NCBI GenBank assembly: GCA_026122225.1
Contig: JANEZZ010002762.1
Coordinates: 1-64,000 of the forward strand
Source of the DNA: Heloderma charlesbogerti
Taxonomy: Eukaryota > Chordata > Lepidosauria > Squamata > Helodermatidae
Direction of reading: 5' to 3'
DNA: 64,000 nucleotides
The position numbers were made by a program, and so were the translations under genes. Below are positions 22,868-33,544 of the stretch, piece after piece (positions within the stretch are counted from its first letter, which is position 1; each line of letters begins with the position of its first letter). The notes under the pieces were generated by a model that ran no database searches, was not told the DNA's origin, and saw nothing but the letters and a program-made list of their open reading frames with translations.

Positions 22868-23023
22868 ATTCTCACTCAAGAAGACTGGAACGTGGTGCTG
22901 TACAATGGGATGGCGTCCACCTCTTCCTGGGCAGCCCTCTACTTCGTTGCTCTGATGACCTTCGGCAATTATGTGCTTTTCAACCTCCTGGTCGCCATCT
23001 TGGTGGAAGGCTTCCAAGCTGAG
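22868..23023 (+). CDS. CACNA1H: CACNA1H exon 4 of window: domain II pore loop and S6
   Basis: Fifty-two codons in phase 0. The start [17 protein letters not shown] holds the domain II selectivity-filter glutamate (in QED). S6 follows ([18 protein letters not shown]), ending in QAE at the cytoplasmic side, with donor gtaagg. T-type channels conserve this segment strongly and nothing here departs from it. The intron after it is the longest complete one in the window (9989 bases). Confidence 0.97.
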
Positions 23024-24003
23024 GTAAGGGAGGAGCCCAGCTGAACTGGGTTTTTGCTAAGCGACTCAACAAAACCTTCTGCTTTGGGGTCTTGACCACC
23101 AAATTTTGTCATTGGTTTAATGTCATTTGACATGTCTGCCTGTCTGCCTGTCTGTCTACAGCAGCTTTCCCCAACTTGGCATCATCAGGATGTATTGGAC
23201 TACACATCTGGAGGGTGTGAATCAGGGGGTTTAACATGTGTTTTTATCATCTGAAAGCCACCCAGAGAACTTTGGTATTAGGTGGCTTAGAAATGCCCTC
23301 CAGATATGTTGGACTACATTAAAAAAACACCCAATCATCATCATCATCAAACAACATACCAAGCCTGACATAAAAATTCAGCATACAAGATTTCATTTCA
23401 GTGGCAGAGAATAAAACAGCATGCAATATATAGTGTCACTATAAGAAAAACACAACAGATCTCAGAGGAAGCTGTGGAACTAGTTATTAATAGACTTACC
23501 AAGTTCACCTGAGGAACTAGTCAAGTTCATAGCGAGGAAAGGCGTGGGATTATTTCCAGGTAACTGGAAATAATATTTGTCTGCAGGTTGTTGAAGATAA
23601 CTAGCTTCCCCTAAAGGACAACAGCATTTTTAGAGTCCTCTGTTTTATTCATCAATATTCACCCAAAAATGGAAACAATTCATCTACTTACCACTGAGGG
23701 GGCAGAGCTCAATGCCAGAGTGCTATGTCCCTTCTCACCAAGTAGGTATGGGAGGGAGTCATGATACACCCCAAGACGTCTTTGCCCAAAGAGCAACTTA
23801 ATGGCCCGTTGGTGTCCATTGTTGATGACCATGACCAAGCCGCGCCAGGCCCTGAGAGACAGACTTCCCGTTGTAGGAGAGCAAAACTCACAACAGTACT
23901 TTGTGTCAGAGAACCAGCATGGCCGACTTTGAGTTCACTGCTGGGAAGTTGACTTTCCCATGGGCATCCAATCAGCCCTTCCACAGAAACGCCATGTAAA
24001 CAT
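23024..24003. other. Intron 4, first part
   Basis: A tetranucleotide run (CTGT)n near 23136-23157 and a short MITE remnant near 23161-23215 (cccaacttggcatcatcagg). Otherwise unassigned. Confidence 0.4.
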
Positions 24004-24642
24004 TAGGGATGCGCAGGGACCCCCACAGCCTGCTCCGGAAGCTGGTTTGGAGTTTCTGCATTGGCCAAGACCCACCTCGGCCCGAACTGGAGCCAGGCCG
24101 ACCCGCTTTGGCCTCCAGATCCAAAGCAGGATCTGGACAGCCAACGTGTTCCCCCGCCCCGCTATCCCCCTCCTTACCTGTGGGGAGCCACCGCAGTCAT
24201 CGCTGTCTTGCAGGGAGACACCATTTTCTTTTTAAATGGTGACTCTTCTTCTGGGACTTAAATGTTGCATAGATTGCGGCCGTAAAGGGGCCACCCATGC
24301 AACATTACAGGCGCGTAAGCGGGCCATTTACACCTGTAATGTCATGCAGATGGCCCCTTTATGGCCACGATCTACATAACATTTAATTACCAAAAGAAGA
24401 AGAGTTGCCTCCCTCCAAGATGCTCCTGTGGGTGCTCCGCAAGGGTCCAGGTAAGGAGGAAGGGGCTCACCCAGCTGGGCAAGCAGCTGTCCAGATTGGG
24501 CCAAAGCAGCCTGAAGCACTTCAGAGCAATCCAACCCACTTCATGCCACTCCCGACCCATTCTGGATCCAGACCACTTTGGTCTGAATCACCCCAGTCCG
24601 CTTCGGGATTTGGGATTCAGACAGAAGTGGTGCACAGCCCTG
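24004..24642. mobile_element. hAT-like MITE, 639 bp, perfect 8-bp TSD
   Basis: The octamer gtaaacat flanks both sides exactly (23996-24003 and 24643-24650). Termini TAGGGATGCGCA and TGCACAGCCCTG are imperfect inverted repeats. The interior has an inverted repeat around 24240-24400 (catttaagtcc; cggccgtaaaggggccac against gtggccccttt...ggcc) and donor-like motifs facing outward (cttacctgtg at the left, ccaggtaagg at the right). Non-coding. Confidence 0.88.
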
Positions 24643-24650
24643 GTAAACAT

Positions 24651-25199
24651 GACCTTCAGGGAACCCATTCCTTTCTCCTTATGTCAATACAGACGAGTTC
24701 AGTCCTGCTTTGACATCTGCCCATCCTTCCTGCCTGCCTCCCCTAGGACAAATCTAATGTGCAGTTTGGGTTTTAAGTGAGAATTATACCCCCATTTCTG
24801 TCTCCGAAATATAATGATCTCAAGATCATATTTTATCAAGAAGCTTTTATGAAGTCATTAGCGTATGGAAATGATTTTTGAGCTTTACCTAAACTCAGAC
24901 TGCTTGAGCTAAGAATAATGACTTGGAAAGGGGCTTTAATCACATCGGGGGGATATTATTTTTTCCATGCTCCATAAGAACAGAGCAGCCATTTAACATT
25001 TTGGAATACTCAGTTGACATTAGCAGCAGAAAGATTGAAGTGCAGAATGAGAAACAACTTTGCTCTTCAGCGTACGGGTCCTCAAGAGGTGGCGGGGGGG
25101 GAATAACGTGTTCCATCATCTCCTTCTTGAGCTGTTAGTTCCACTTTCAACTGCACATGGGGAAGATGAATAGAGCAAATTTCCCTCTGCTACCACAAA
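24651..25199. other. Intron 4, unassigned stretch
   Basis: No repeat family, exon or RNA gene recognised. Confidence 0.4.
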
Positions 25200-25510
25200 A
25201 AGGGGGCTCTTTAGTAGAGGGCCTGGCCCAGGGGAGGCCCTGGCCAGCAGCCTGAAGCGAGCCAGGAGCTATGGGAACAGTCAGCAGCTGCAAGGTCAGC
25301 ATCAAGGGTTGGCATGGTCAGGCACTTGCCAAGGGCCCATACCGCAGTGAGGGCCCACTGACAAGAGCCTTGTTGTGAACTTGCTGCTCCTCTTCGCCAT
25401 GGCAACCCGCTTGTTCACCTGTTCACTTGTTCATTGACTGTGTCTTGCCCAAGGGCCCTCCAAAACCTGGAGCCTGCACTGAGTAGTCAGGGCCAAAGAG
25501 CAACCAAGGA
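25200..25510. repeat. Unclassified interspersed repeat, copy B
   Basis: Second copy of the repeat at 22231-22640; see the shared blocks there. It runs on into gggccggccctatcgtgagg near 25525, which resembles a hAT terminus, so the unit may be the inside of a DNA transposon. Confidence 0.55.
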
Positions 25511-26389
25511 TATAGGAACACCGGGCCGGCCCTATCGTGAGGCAGAGTGAGGCAACTGCTTCAGATGGCAGAAGCTGGGGGGGCAGCAGTGGCAGCTCCC
25601 CAGCAGTTCCTCCTGAGCCCCCCTCCTCCACCGCCATCTCACTCTTCTGGAGGACAACTCTGTGTGAACCACACAGCCTGCCCTGTACTCCCTAAACTAG
25701 CTTGCCGCACTCAGGTGTTCCAGCGGAGCCTACCCTGTTGCTAGTGTTGAAGCAAGAGTCTGTCCAAGGAATGGAAGGTGGCACTGCCTTGCCCTTTGCG
25801 TCAGGTGCAAAATGTCTTGGGCCAGCCTTGGCCAGAGCTCAAGAAGGCCTTGGTTGCTCAAGCCAGGCTCAAGTGGAACAGGAAGCCCTCTTATACTCCT
25901 TCCTGTCTGAGAGGAGCCAATGGTCAGCCCAGGTGGGTGGGGCCAGGTGAGGGCCTAAGTCTTCTTCTCTTAGAAGTCGCCACCTGTAGCCCACCACATC
26001 ACTCCCCTCAGACACTGGGCTTTTCAGTGGCCAATCTCATGTCGAGACAACATGGAATCAAGGGGTGCACTTGCTCCAGTTGTAAAGGCCTAGAGTCAGC
26101 ATGGCCAATGGACGGGAATGCTAGGAGTTGTAGTCCAAAACGTTTGGACGGCTCCAGGTCAGGGAAGGCTGCCCTGAGTCATTCTCGTCGCTTCTCCTCC
26201 TCCCTGTCTTCTGCTTCCTTTCACCTTTGTCAGATGATAATTGCCGTCGTGCTAACTGAGCTGGTGGCAACCACCGCTGCTCATCCGCGTGAGAGCGTTC
26301 TTACAGAAAACCTCAGTTAGGGCTCTTCTGAAGAGAAAAGGTGGTTTTGCTTGAGGAGATTCTGTGCACTTAACTTGGGCTGATTGCAT
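25511..26389. other. Intron 4, unassigned G+C-rich stretch
   Basis: A 180-codon open frame at 25778-26320 has no recognisable domain and spans sequence with no coding neighbours, so it is treated as chance. A short MITE-like piece (gctaggagttgtagtccaaa) lies near 26120. Confidence 0.4.
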
Positions 26390-26397
26390 TAAAAATG

Positions 26398-27363
26398 TAG
26401 GGATGGACGAAAGGGACTTACCTCGTCCCGCAGCTTGCTTCGTGGTTGGCGGGAGGCGCTTCGGTTCTCCCCCCGAAGTTCAGGCGAGGGTGGGGAGGCG
26501 CCCCGCTTCACCCGGCTGAAATTCAGGCTGGGGGGGAGGCGCCCCATCCCTCACCGGTGAAATTCAGGCCGGGGAGAAGCGCCCCGTCTACCCGGCCGCA
26601 AAAAAAAAAAAGTAAAACACACACACACCCGTGATAGGCTACGTAACGATTTACGTAGCCTATCATGGCTAGATTTCCAAAGTCAGCCGTGATAGGCTAT
26701 GTAAATCGTCACGTAGCCTATCACGGGTGACTTTGGAAAAAAAAAAAAGCGCATACGCAAATGGCGGCTCCCATGGGGACCGCCATTAGCGTTCCTTATT
26801 TTGGCACGTCTAGTCTACGTAAACATTTACGTAGACTACGGCGAAAATAAGGGCAACGCAAATAGCGTTCCCTTATTTTCGCCGTAGTCTACGTAAATCT
26901 TTACGTAGACTAGACGTGCCAAAATAAGGAACGCAAATGGTGGCGCCCATGGGCCGCCACCATTTGCGTACGCGTTTTTGTTTTGTTTTTTCAAAGTCAC
27001 CCGTGATAGGCTATGTGACGATTTACATAGCCTGTCACGGCTGACTTTGGAAATCTAGCCGTGATAGGCTACGTAAATCGTCACATAGCCTATCACGGGT
27101 GTGTTGTTTTTTTTACTTTACTTTTTTTTTTTGCAATGGCGGCGGCGGCAGCCGGTCAGGAGACCGGCCGCTGCCCCTGCCCCCGATGAAACACCGCCGA
27201 AACACTGCCAGGACCCGCCACCGAGAGGGACATTCGCCGAAGGTAAGTCCCATCCCGGGGGGGGCGGGGGGCCGGCGGAGAATTTCCCCAACACTTTCGG
27301 GGGGCCAAATGCGTCGGCACTCAGCCTCCCGAAGATTCGTGGAGAAATTCTCCGCCAACCCTA
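26398..27363. mobile_element. Foldback hAT-like element, copy 2 (966 bp), perfect 8-bp TSD
   Basis: The octamer taaaaatg occurs exactly at 26390-26397 and 27364-27371. Termini TAGGGATGG and CCAACCCTA. Positions about 26610-27117 form one long palindrome centred near 26863, with arms of about 250 bases. Each arm is itself a row of smaller palindromes, gtgataggctacgtaa... with its complement, plus acgcaaatggcggc/gccgccatttgcgt. The G+C-rich flanks between palindrome and termini carry outward donor-like motifs (rc of gacttacctcg at the left, gaaggtaagtcc at the right). No transposase; mobilised in trans if ever active. Confidence 0.9.
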
Positions 27364-27371
27364 TAAAAATG

Positions 27372-28762
27372 GCAGAACCACCATTGCAGAGGGGCTCAGT
27401 TAAGTTTAGCTCAAAGCACGGGCTAATTGGCTTGAACTGCTGCAATGAGATGCGCCTCGCCTTTGAGAGTGCCTCCGCACGGCTGTTAGTGATGCTTTTC
27501 CCTGAACGGACTTGATTTCCTACTTTACATGGTTAAAGCCTTTCCCTTAGAGAGGGTCCACATGTTATATTATGGGTTCCCTAGCACACGCATGCACGCG
27601 CATGCACACACACCCCATGGTACACCATCACCCAGCCATATCTCATGCTGAATTGTCCCTATCGTGTGGAGAATGTCTTTGCTTATGCGGGTCCTGGAAC
27701 CCCCAAAGCATCATGCTGCTATCCACTGGAAGACGCTGCCCTTCCATTTTGAACAAGAGTCCCTAGCACTCGGCAGGAACGATTTTGGATGCGGGGTGCT
27801 GAAGCTGATCCTGAAACCTGGTCCTCAGCTGTGTTCATATTGGAGGTGACCAGGGTGGACGTGGAGGTGGGCAGAGGGATGCGCATGTATCTGGGAAAGA
27901 GGCCCAGATTTTCTGGGACACAGGGTGACCCTATCTGTCACTCACCGCTCCATTTACATGTCTTCAATGGCTGTCTGTTTCCCTAAATAAAAAAATAATC
28001 ATAACAATGGGTCGTTCTGCCACCCCAGCAGCTGCTTGGGATTGCATTTGTATCCATCGCCGTTCCTCCCTCTGCTCTCCAGCATTCTTAGCTGTGGCAC
28101 TGTGCCTTTTGTTTCAGAATGATGGCCTCATCCAGAAAACAGTCGGCTGCCAGGCGGGCACTGGGCAAGCAGCTGGCATTTGGAGACCCAGGAGGAGGAT
28201 GGAGATGTGGGGGGCAGTCTGAAAAGAGGGATTAGGCTCCCATCAGTTCCGATCGGCTTTGGGAGGGACAATCGCACTGGACTTTTTGAGTGGGGAGAGA
28301 GATGGCCACAGAACCTGGGAAAACTCAAATGAAGGCATGGCTAATACTTAGTACCTGGGCATCTGGCATACCAGTCCCTTGTTAGGCAGACAGCCCAGAA
28401 TAGCTGGTTCATTTTTCCTTGATAAGACTGTTAGCATTAGGAGGATTGACAAGGGCCTGGTCACTGATTTGTATTGTGCTGAAAGTATTTAGCAAGCTAA
28501 AGAACTTGAATGTAAGTGTGACGGCTTCCCTGTATTCAGGTTTGGGTGTGAGGAAAACACATGTTCCTGTCTATTTGTTTTTTCCCCTATTGCCAGGTCA
28601 GTGGAAACCAGGTGTGGGGCAACCCAGCCGCACAAGCCAAATATAGCCATTCCCCCTTTCCCTAGTACCAAACTCTTTTCCCAAGCACTGATTGTTTGGT
28701 GGTTTCCCAGCGTTGTCCCCTTTCTATGCCTCTCCTAAGGCTTAGCTACTGGCAGGAAGAGC
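27372..28762. other. Intron 4, unassigned stretch
   Basis: No repeat family or exon recognised. Short frames on both strands show no similarity. Confidence 0.4.
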
Positions 28763-28766
28763 CTTA

Positions 28767-29233
28767 GGGCACAATCCTGTGCCTACGAACATAAGAACAT
28801 GAGAAGAGCCCTGCTGGACCAGACTGAGGGTCCATCTAGTCCAGCATTCTGTTCACACAGGGGCCCGCCAGCTGCCCACAGGAAACCCACAAGCAGGGCA
28901 TGAGTGCAACAGCACCCTCCCACCCATGTTCCCCAGCAACTGGGGTACACAGGCTCACTGCCTCTGGTACTGGAGGCAGCACACAGCCATCAGGACTAGT
29001 AGCCCTTGATAGCCTTCTCCTCCAGGAATTTGTCCAATCCCCTTTTAAAGCCATCCACATTGGTGGCCATCACTACATCCTGTGGTAGCAATTCCATGGT
29101 TTAACTCTGTGATGTGTGAAGAAGTCCTTCCTTTTATCTGCCCTGAACCTCCCACCAATCAGCTTCATGCCGGCTGGGGAATGCTGGGAGTTGTAGGACT
29201 TTTTTCTCTCTAAACATGCATAGGATCGCATCC
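28767..29233. mobile_element. piggyBac-like MITE carrying a nested CR1/L3 fragment
   Basis: Left end ggcacaatcctgtgcctacg after CTTA, right end catgcataggatcgcatcc before TTAA. The arms contain gctgggagttgtaggac as in the 17941 copy. Between them lies a minus-strand CR1/L3 fragment (28784-29168: aagaacatgagaagagccct to caccaatcagcttcatg), so the LINE entered after the MITE. Confidence 0.65.
28784..29168 (-). repeat. CR1/L3-type LINE 3' fragment
   Basis: Nearly full copy of the family's 3' end on the minus strand: gtccatctagtccagcattc, ccccagcaactggggtacac, tagccttctcctccaggaat, ctgaacctcccaccaatcag. Well preserved, so fairly recent. Confidence 0.8.
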
Positions 29234-29394
29234 TTAATCTACAATAGGCTGATATTTGTTGTATTTTTGGCACCAGCCCTTTTGCCACCAAGGGCTTTTC
29301 TGGAATTGAATTTGGCACTGTGGCTGAAAGAGGCCCCCTGCCCCTGATGTAAATCATCTTCATCAAGAGTCAATCCAAATTATGAACCGGGCTG

Positions 29395-29466
29395 GACATA
29401 ACTCCGAAGAGAGCTTCGGCTATTGGGCGGTATAGAAATGAAATAAATAAATAAATAAATTTCTTT
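29395..29466 (+). repeat. L2-type LINE 3' tail
   Basis: cgaagagagcttcggctatt, gggcggtatagaaatgaaat and an (AAAT)n end: the 3' terminus shared by many L2 copies in this window. Confidence 0.6.
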
Positions 29467-29770
29467 ATTTTGCCCCTCCCCCCATGCTCTGAGAACTGTA
29501 GTTTGGTGAACGCTCTGAGTAGCAGACTCCGAAATTCCCTTGGCAAAGCATCACCCCCGGGATCCTTTGGGGAAAGCCGTGACAGAAAAAACTGGTATAA
29601 CACTGATCTATGATAGGCCCTAAGGAGCAAAAGTGTCTAACCCATTGCGGAAGAAGCTGTCCATTCAAGAAATATCTGTGGAGCTGTAACTTTCTGGGAG
29701 TAGAATGGGATCATTCCCAGAAAATCTGAGCCATTTCCCCAATAGCATGCATGTCTGTTGTCTGAGTGTA

Positions 29771-30141
29771 TGATGGTGGGAGATTCAGGACAGATAGAAG
29801 GAAGGACATCTTCACACAGCACAGAATTAAACTACAGAATTCGCTACCACAAGACATAGTGATGGGCACCAATTTGGATGGCATTAAAAGAGGGTTAGCA
29901 AATTCCTGGAGGAGAAGGCTGTCAATGGCTACTAGTCCTGATGGCTATGTGCTACCTCCAGTACCAGAGGCAGTATGCCTGTGTACACCAGTTGCTGGGG
30001 AACATGGGCGGGAGGGCGCTGTTGCGCTCATGTCCTGTTTGTGGGCTTCGCATTTGGGCAGCTGGTCAGCCACTGTGTGAACAGAATACTGGACTAGATG
30101 GACCCTTGGCCTGATCCAGCAGGGCTGTTCTTATGTTCTTA
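29771..30141 (+). repeat. CR1/L3-type LINE 3' fragment
   Basis: ggtgggagattcaggacaga, gaattaaactacagaattcg, ggtcagccactgtgtgaaca, gactagatggacccttggcc, cagcagggctgttcttatgt. Directly followed by the SINE at 30142. Confidence 0.8.
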
Positions 30142-30335
30142 GGAACATAGGAAGCTGCCTTATACGGAGTCAGACCATTGGCCCATCTAGCCCAGTATTG
30201 TCAACACTGACTGGCAGCAGCTCTCCAGGGTTTCAGGCAGGATTCTTTCCTCGCCCTACCTGGAGAAGCCGGGGATCGAACCTGGGACCTTCTGCATGCA
30301 AAGCATGTGCTCTATCACACTGAGCTACGGCCCCT
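30142..30335 (-). repeat. tRNA-derived reptilian SINE, complete copy
   Basis: Plus-strand reading: gaacataggaagctgcctta, gtcagaccattggcccatct, gactggcagcagctctccag, ccggggatcgaacctgggac (inverted B box), cttctgcatgcaaagcatgt and tgagctacggcccc (inverted A box). This gives a pol III promoter of tRNA type on the minus strand. Used here as the reference for split copies at 21633 and 58590. Confidence 0.85.
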
Positions 30336-30705
30336 TATGTCCTTCCCACCTCTCTTTCTGAACTAGAAACTAGCTGAGGACTGGGTTCCAGGAGAAGCTT
30401 CAATGGGTTGGTTCCAAAGTTGCTGCTACGAAGTGTTGGACTTTTGCTTGTTTGTCAAACTATCTGGATCTAGTGGACAGTGCAAAGAATTTGGGAGCCC
30501 TGGCTCCACCCACTCATGGAACTACAGTTCCCATGATGCCCTGTGGAGAAGGGCTGAGAGTTAAACAAGTTTGAAGTCACTCACAAGAATGTCTTCCATG
30601 TAAAGCAGTGCTTCAAGATAGAAAGTTTGCATCTTCTCCTCTCATCTGTTGAGTGCTGGCATAGTTTGCATTCTATTGCCATGAAACATGCTAGCTCAGG
30701 ATTTG

Positions 30706-30706
<1 letters not shown>

Positions 30707-30742
<36 letters not shown>

Positions 30743-30775
30743 TCATTATCACCGTCACCATCATCGTCATTATTA
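30707..30775. repeat. (CAG)n and degenerate trinucleotide repeat
   Basis: About nine CAG units pass into TAG and then ATC/ACC/GTC-type triplets. Intronic. Useful as a variable marker. Confidence 0.9.
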
Positions 30776-31250
30776 AATAACTGATTGCATAACCTCTAGT
30801 GCAGCGCTCCCATCCAGATCCTCCACTTTCCTGTCCGTGTGAATGGTGTGCGTATACAAAGCTGAAAATTGGCAGTCCCATTCAATGTTCTCCATAAATA
30901 TGTAATTACAGAGTTGGAGGGGGGAAACAGGGCCATGTTTTGTTGCTGGTGGTTAATGGCTCCTGTTGGAGTTGTTATGCACTGTGATTTAAATGTACAG
31001 AAAAGCTTTTCTTGTCTTTTTTTGGGGGGGGAAGAGCTGAATTATTCATTTGGTAGCACAAAAGATCTGCCCAGCAGAGAAATTCACCATCGGCTGGTTC
31101 TTCCCGAGCTTTAATCAGAAGGACGACTGATGGAGTTGAATCTAGGGGCAGTGCTGGTTGCGACTTCTGTGGACACTTACCCCAAATCCAAATTCCACAG
31201 CTGGAAATACATTGTGTTCATATTTGTTTAATGTTGCTTCATTTTGTGTA
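30776..31250. other. Intron 4, unassigned stretch
   Basis: No repeat family or exon recognised; a short run of G lies near 31023. Confidence 0.4.
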
Positions 31251-31289
31251 ATGGATTCTACTTCCATGAAAGAAGCATCCCAAGAATCC

Positions 31290-32385
31290 AGATCTGTTTT
31301 GGCAAGAGAAGGGAAGGGAGCATCAGAGAGGCTAAAACGTTTTACGGCTTTTCATTTGGAAAAAAGGCAACTGTCATAATAGATGTTTATAAAATCATGC
31401 ACAGTGTGAACCAAGTGAATAGCGTAAAGGTCTCTCTTTCTCTCTCTCTCATTCTCTCATAGTGCTATAAGTTGTAGTCATGAAATGAAATTTATAGACA
31501 GTAGATCCAGGTCCAGAAAGAAAAGACAATGTATGCATCCTTCCATTTCCAGTCTTCAGGCTCTGAGTGCCGTTGCCAATGTAGCCAAAACAATACCAGC
31601 CATGTGCAAGAGGGGAGATATCAACCCCAAAGTTTGCAGAAGTACAAAAAATACTTAGGTTGGGGGGAAACCTAATGGGGGGACCCCCCAAAATAGACCA
31701 ATGTGGACTGAGCATGATCACTGGTCACATGTTTTTTACTGACAGTTGGGAAGGGATGGAAAATCAGAAAGGATGGAGTGGCTGGAACCCTGAACAAGAG
31801 CGCTCTACGCTGCAACATTCTGTTGCCGCTCCCGCTGGTAATTCATGGCATTTGCTGCCACGTGCTGTGGTGGTGGTCATGGGCTTAGAAGGCTTTAAAA
31901 GGGGATTGAACAAATGCATGGAGGAGGAGGGGCTGGAACCTGTTGGCAGCCATTAGTTGCAATGGCTCTATGGAAGCTCCATGTACAGAGGCAATCTCAG
32001 TGGAGGCTGGTGGCCCCTATTTCAGTGGGGCTGTAAGTCCACTCTGAGTTTCGGTCAGAACCTGTCAGAACTCTAAAGGAGCTATCCAAGGTGATGTACC
32101 CATTTTGGGGATAGGGTTCAGCACTTTGGATAGCTCCTTTGGAGTTCTGACTGGTTCTGACTGAAACCCAAAGTGGATCGAATGCCCCACTGAAATAGGA
32201 GCCACCAGCCTCCTCTGGGCAATCTACCACTGAACTCTTCTTGCTGGGGAGCATCAGCCAGAGAGTGCTCTCGCTACCCTGCTTGTGGGCTTCCTAGAGG
32301 CATCTGGTTGATCACTGTTGAAAACAGGATGCTGAACTGGATAGGCCCTTGATCTGATCCAGCAGGACTGTCCTTATGCTCTTTG
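31290..32385 (+). repeat. CR1/L3-type LINE pieces, interrupted
   Basis: 31290-31450 holds the upstream part (agagaggctaaaacgtttta, gtttataaaatcatgcacag). 31790-31997 and 32218-32385 hold the 3' end (ggctttaaaaggggattgaa; tgctgaactggataggccct, gatctgatccagcaggactg). A small DNA element (31998-32217) sits inside. The middle (31450-31780) is diverged and unassigned. Confidence 0.55.
31998..32217. mobile_element. hAT-like palindromic MITE, 220 bp, perfect 8-bp TSD
   Basis: Ends CAGTGGAGGCTGGTGGCCCC and, inverted, CAGAGGAGGCTGGTGGCTCC. The octamer ggcaatct flanks it at 31990-31997 and 32218-32225. The two halves are inverted copies over most of the length (for instance aactctaaaggagctatcca against tggatagctcctttggagtt). 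It lies inside a CR1/L3 fragment, whose sequence rejoins once the element and one octamer are removed. Confidence 0.9.
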
Positions 32386-32754
32386 GGGACGTGCAAACCA
32401 GCAAAATTCTTCCAAGTTCTGTGAATTCCATCTACCCCTTGGGCATCTGTTTGTCTGCCCCCCTGCCTCTTGTGTCCATCCATCTGCCTTTGTCAGGACA
32501 CTCGTCTAGCTCTGACTGTTCCTTCTTATGCGTTTTCCCCATCTTTGTCTAGCAAGCCACAGGAAATGAGGACATTTCAGAGTCTAGGAGGCCCGTTGTG
32601 GGCTTTTGTCCCTTGGCATGCCAAGATGACAAAGGCGGGTCTTCACCCAGGGCTGGGGAAGTACAACAATTTTGATTCTGTTTGCAAATCATCCAAACAT
32701 GTCCCGTTTGCAATCTCAAACCCAAATGTGAGCAGGAGTGCTCAAGTACCTTCC

Positions 32755-32995
32755 TGGGGATGTGGGAATCAGCAAAACTCCAGCTCGGCCAAGGTCTCCA
32801 AATTCCATCTTGGAGGCCATTTTTGGCTCGAGTCCGTATCAGGTTGTGAGCTTTGTTTTTTTCATTTCACAAGAAAATCTGTGCATAATTTTTGTGTGTA
32901 TTTTTCCAAACATGCGCATCAGTTGTGTGCATCTGTATAACCTTAGTCACTGTCAAATTGCAAATTGGGACCCTTCATTCCGCTTCCTCTTCTTT
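32755..32995. mobile_element. Truncated hAT-like MITE next to exon 5
   Basis: tggggatgtgggaatcagca matches the left part of the 21668 element, followed by tttcacaagaaaatctgtgc and related pieces. The right terminus is missing and the sequence runs into the exon 5 acceptor region at 33012. Confidence 0.6.
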
Positions 32996-33012
32996 TTCTT
33001 CCTCCTCCATAG

Positions 33013-33103
33013 GGTGATGCCAACAGATCTGACACAGATGAGGACAAAACCTCCCTCAACTTGGAGGAAGAGTTTGAGAAGCTGAAGGAACTGCATGCTT
33101 CGG
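33013..33103 (+). CDS. CACNA1H: CACNA1H exon 5 of window: start of II-III loop, GC donor
   Basis: Starts GDANRSDTDEDKTSLN and runs through an acidic stretch (LEEEFEKLKELHAS) to a single G at 33103. The next exon supplies AG, giving glutamate, so the join reads [15 protein letters not shown]. Its length matches mammalian Cav3.2 (KLRELQTT-E-LKMCSLAV, from memory). This places the donor at 33104-33109, gcaagt, a GC-AG intron. Reading on gives an open frame to a stop near 33220 with no similarity to the channel, and the nearest GT (33108) gives the wrong length and phase. A degraded hAT-like fragment lies directly upstream of the acceptor. Confidence 0.92.
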
Positions 33104-33222
33104 GCAAGTTGGGGAGGAGAGCAACTCCTTGGAGGAGCACAACAGACTACAGCGTTTCTCTTGATCAGGAAGGAAATGTTGAAATAGCTGAAGGCCAGAC
33201 TAGAGGACATGATCATCTATGA

Positions 33223-33372
33223 CAGGGGAGGGGAACCAGGGGGTGTGGCCATGCTCTGTGACATCAGGGGGCGTGGCTACTCCCTGTGACCTCAGGGGGA
33301 GTGGTTATGCCCCATGCAGGGCTGGGTGAGGGGGCATTCGTCCTCCCACCCCAGCTCAGTTCCCCTCCCCTG
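33223..33372. mobile_element. hAT-like MITE, 150 bp, perfect 8-bp TSD
   Basis: Ends CAGGGGAGGGGAACC and GTTCCCCTCCCCTG. The octamer atctatga is present exactly at 33215-33222 and 33373-33380. It lies about 120 bases downstream of the GC donor of exon 5. Interior G+C-rich with repeats of gggtgtggcc type. Confidence 0.9.
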
Positions 33373-33544
33373 ATCTATGAAACACAGACACAGGAAGGGG
33401 GAATTGATTTAGACTGGAATTGCCGAGTGCAGGGGGAGGTTAACCCTTTCCCTCTTTCTTATTTCCCTGATGTAAATCCATACCACAGATGTTTCCTACA
33501 GGAAACCTTAGATGTGCCCATAAATTTTCCCTAGAGGGCCAATA

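Noticed and set aside
25778..26320. 180-codon open frame on the + strand
   Set aside because: No domain, low-complexity Ser/Leu content, no splice or conservation support, and it lies in intron 4. Length is within chance for G+C-rich sequence.
26623..27104. CRISPR array or bacterial-type repeat-spacer structure
   Set aside because: The repeats are inverted, not direct, and lie in a transposon with a host target-site duplication in a vertebrate intron.
33013..33222. Exon 5 read through its donor to a stop near 33220
   Set aside because: The extra codons have no similarity to any Cav3 protein, while the GC donor restores the expected length and phase.
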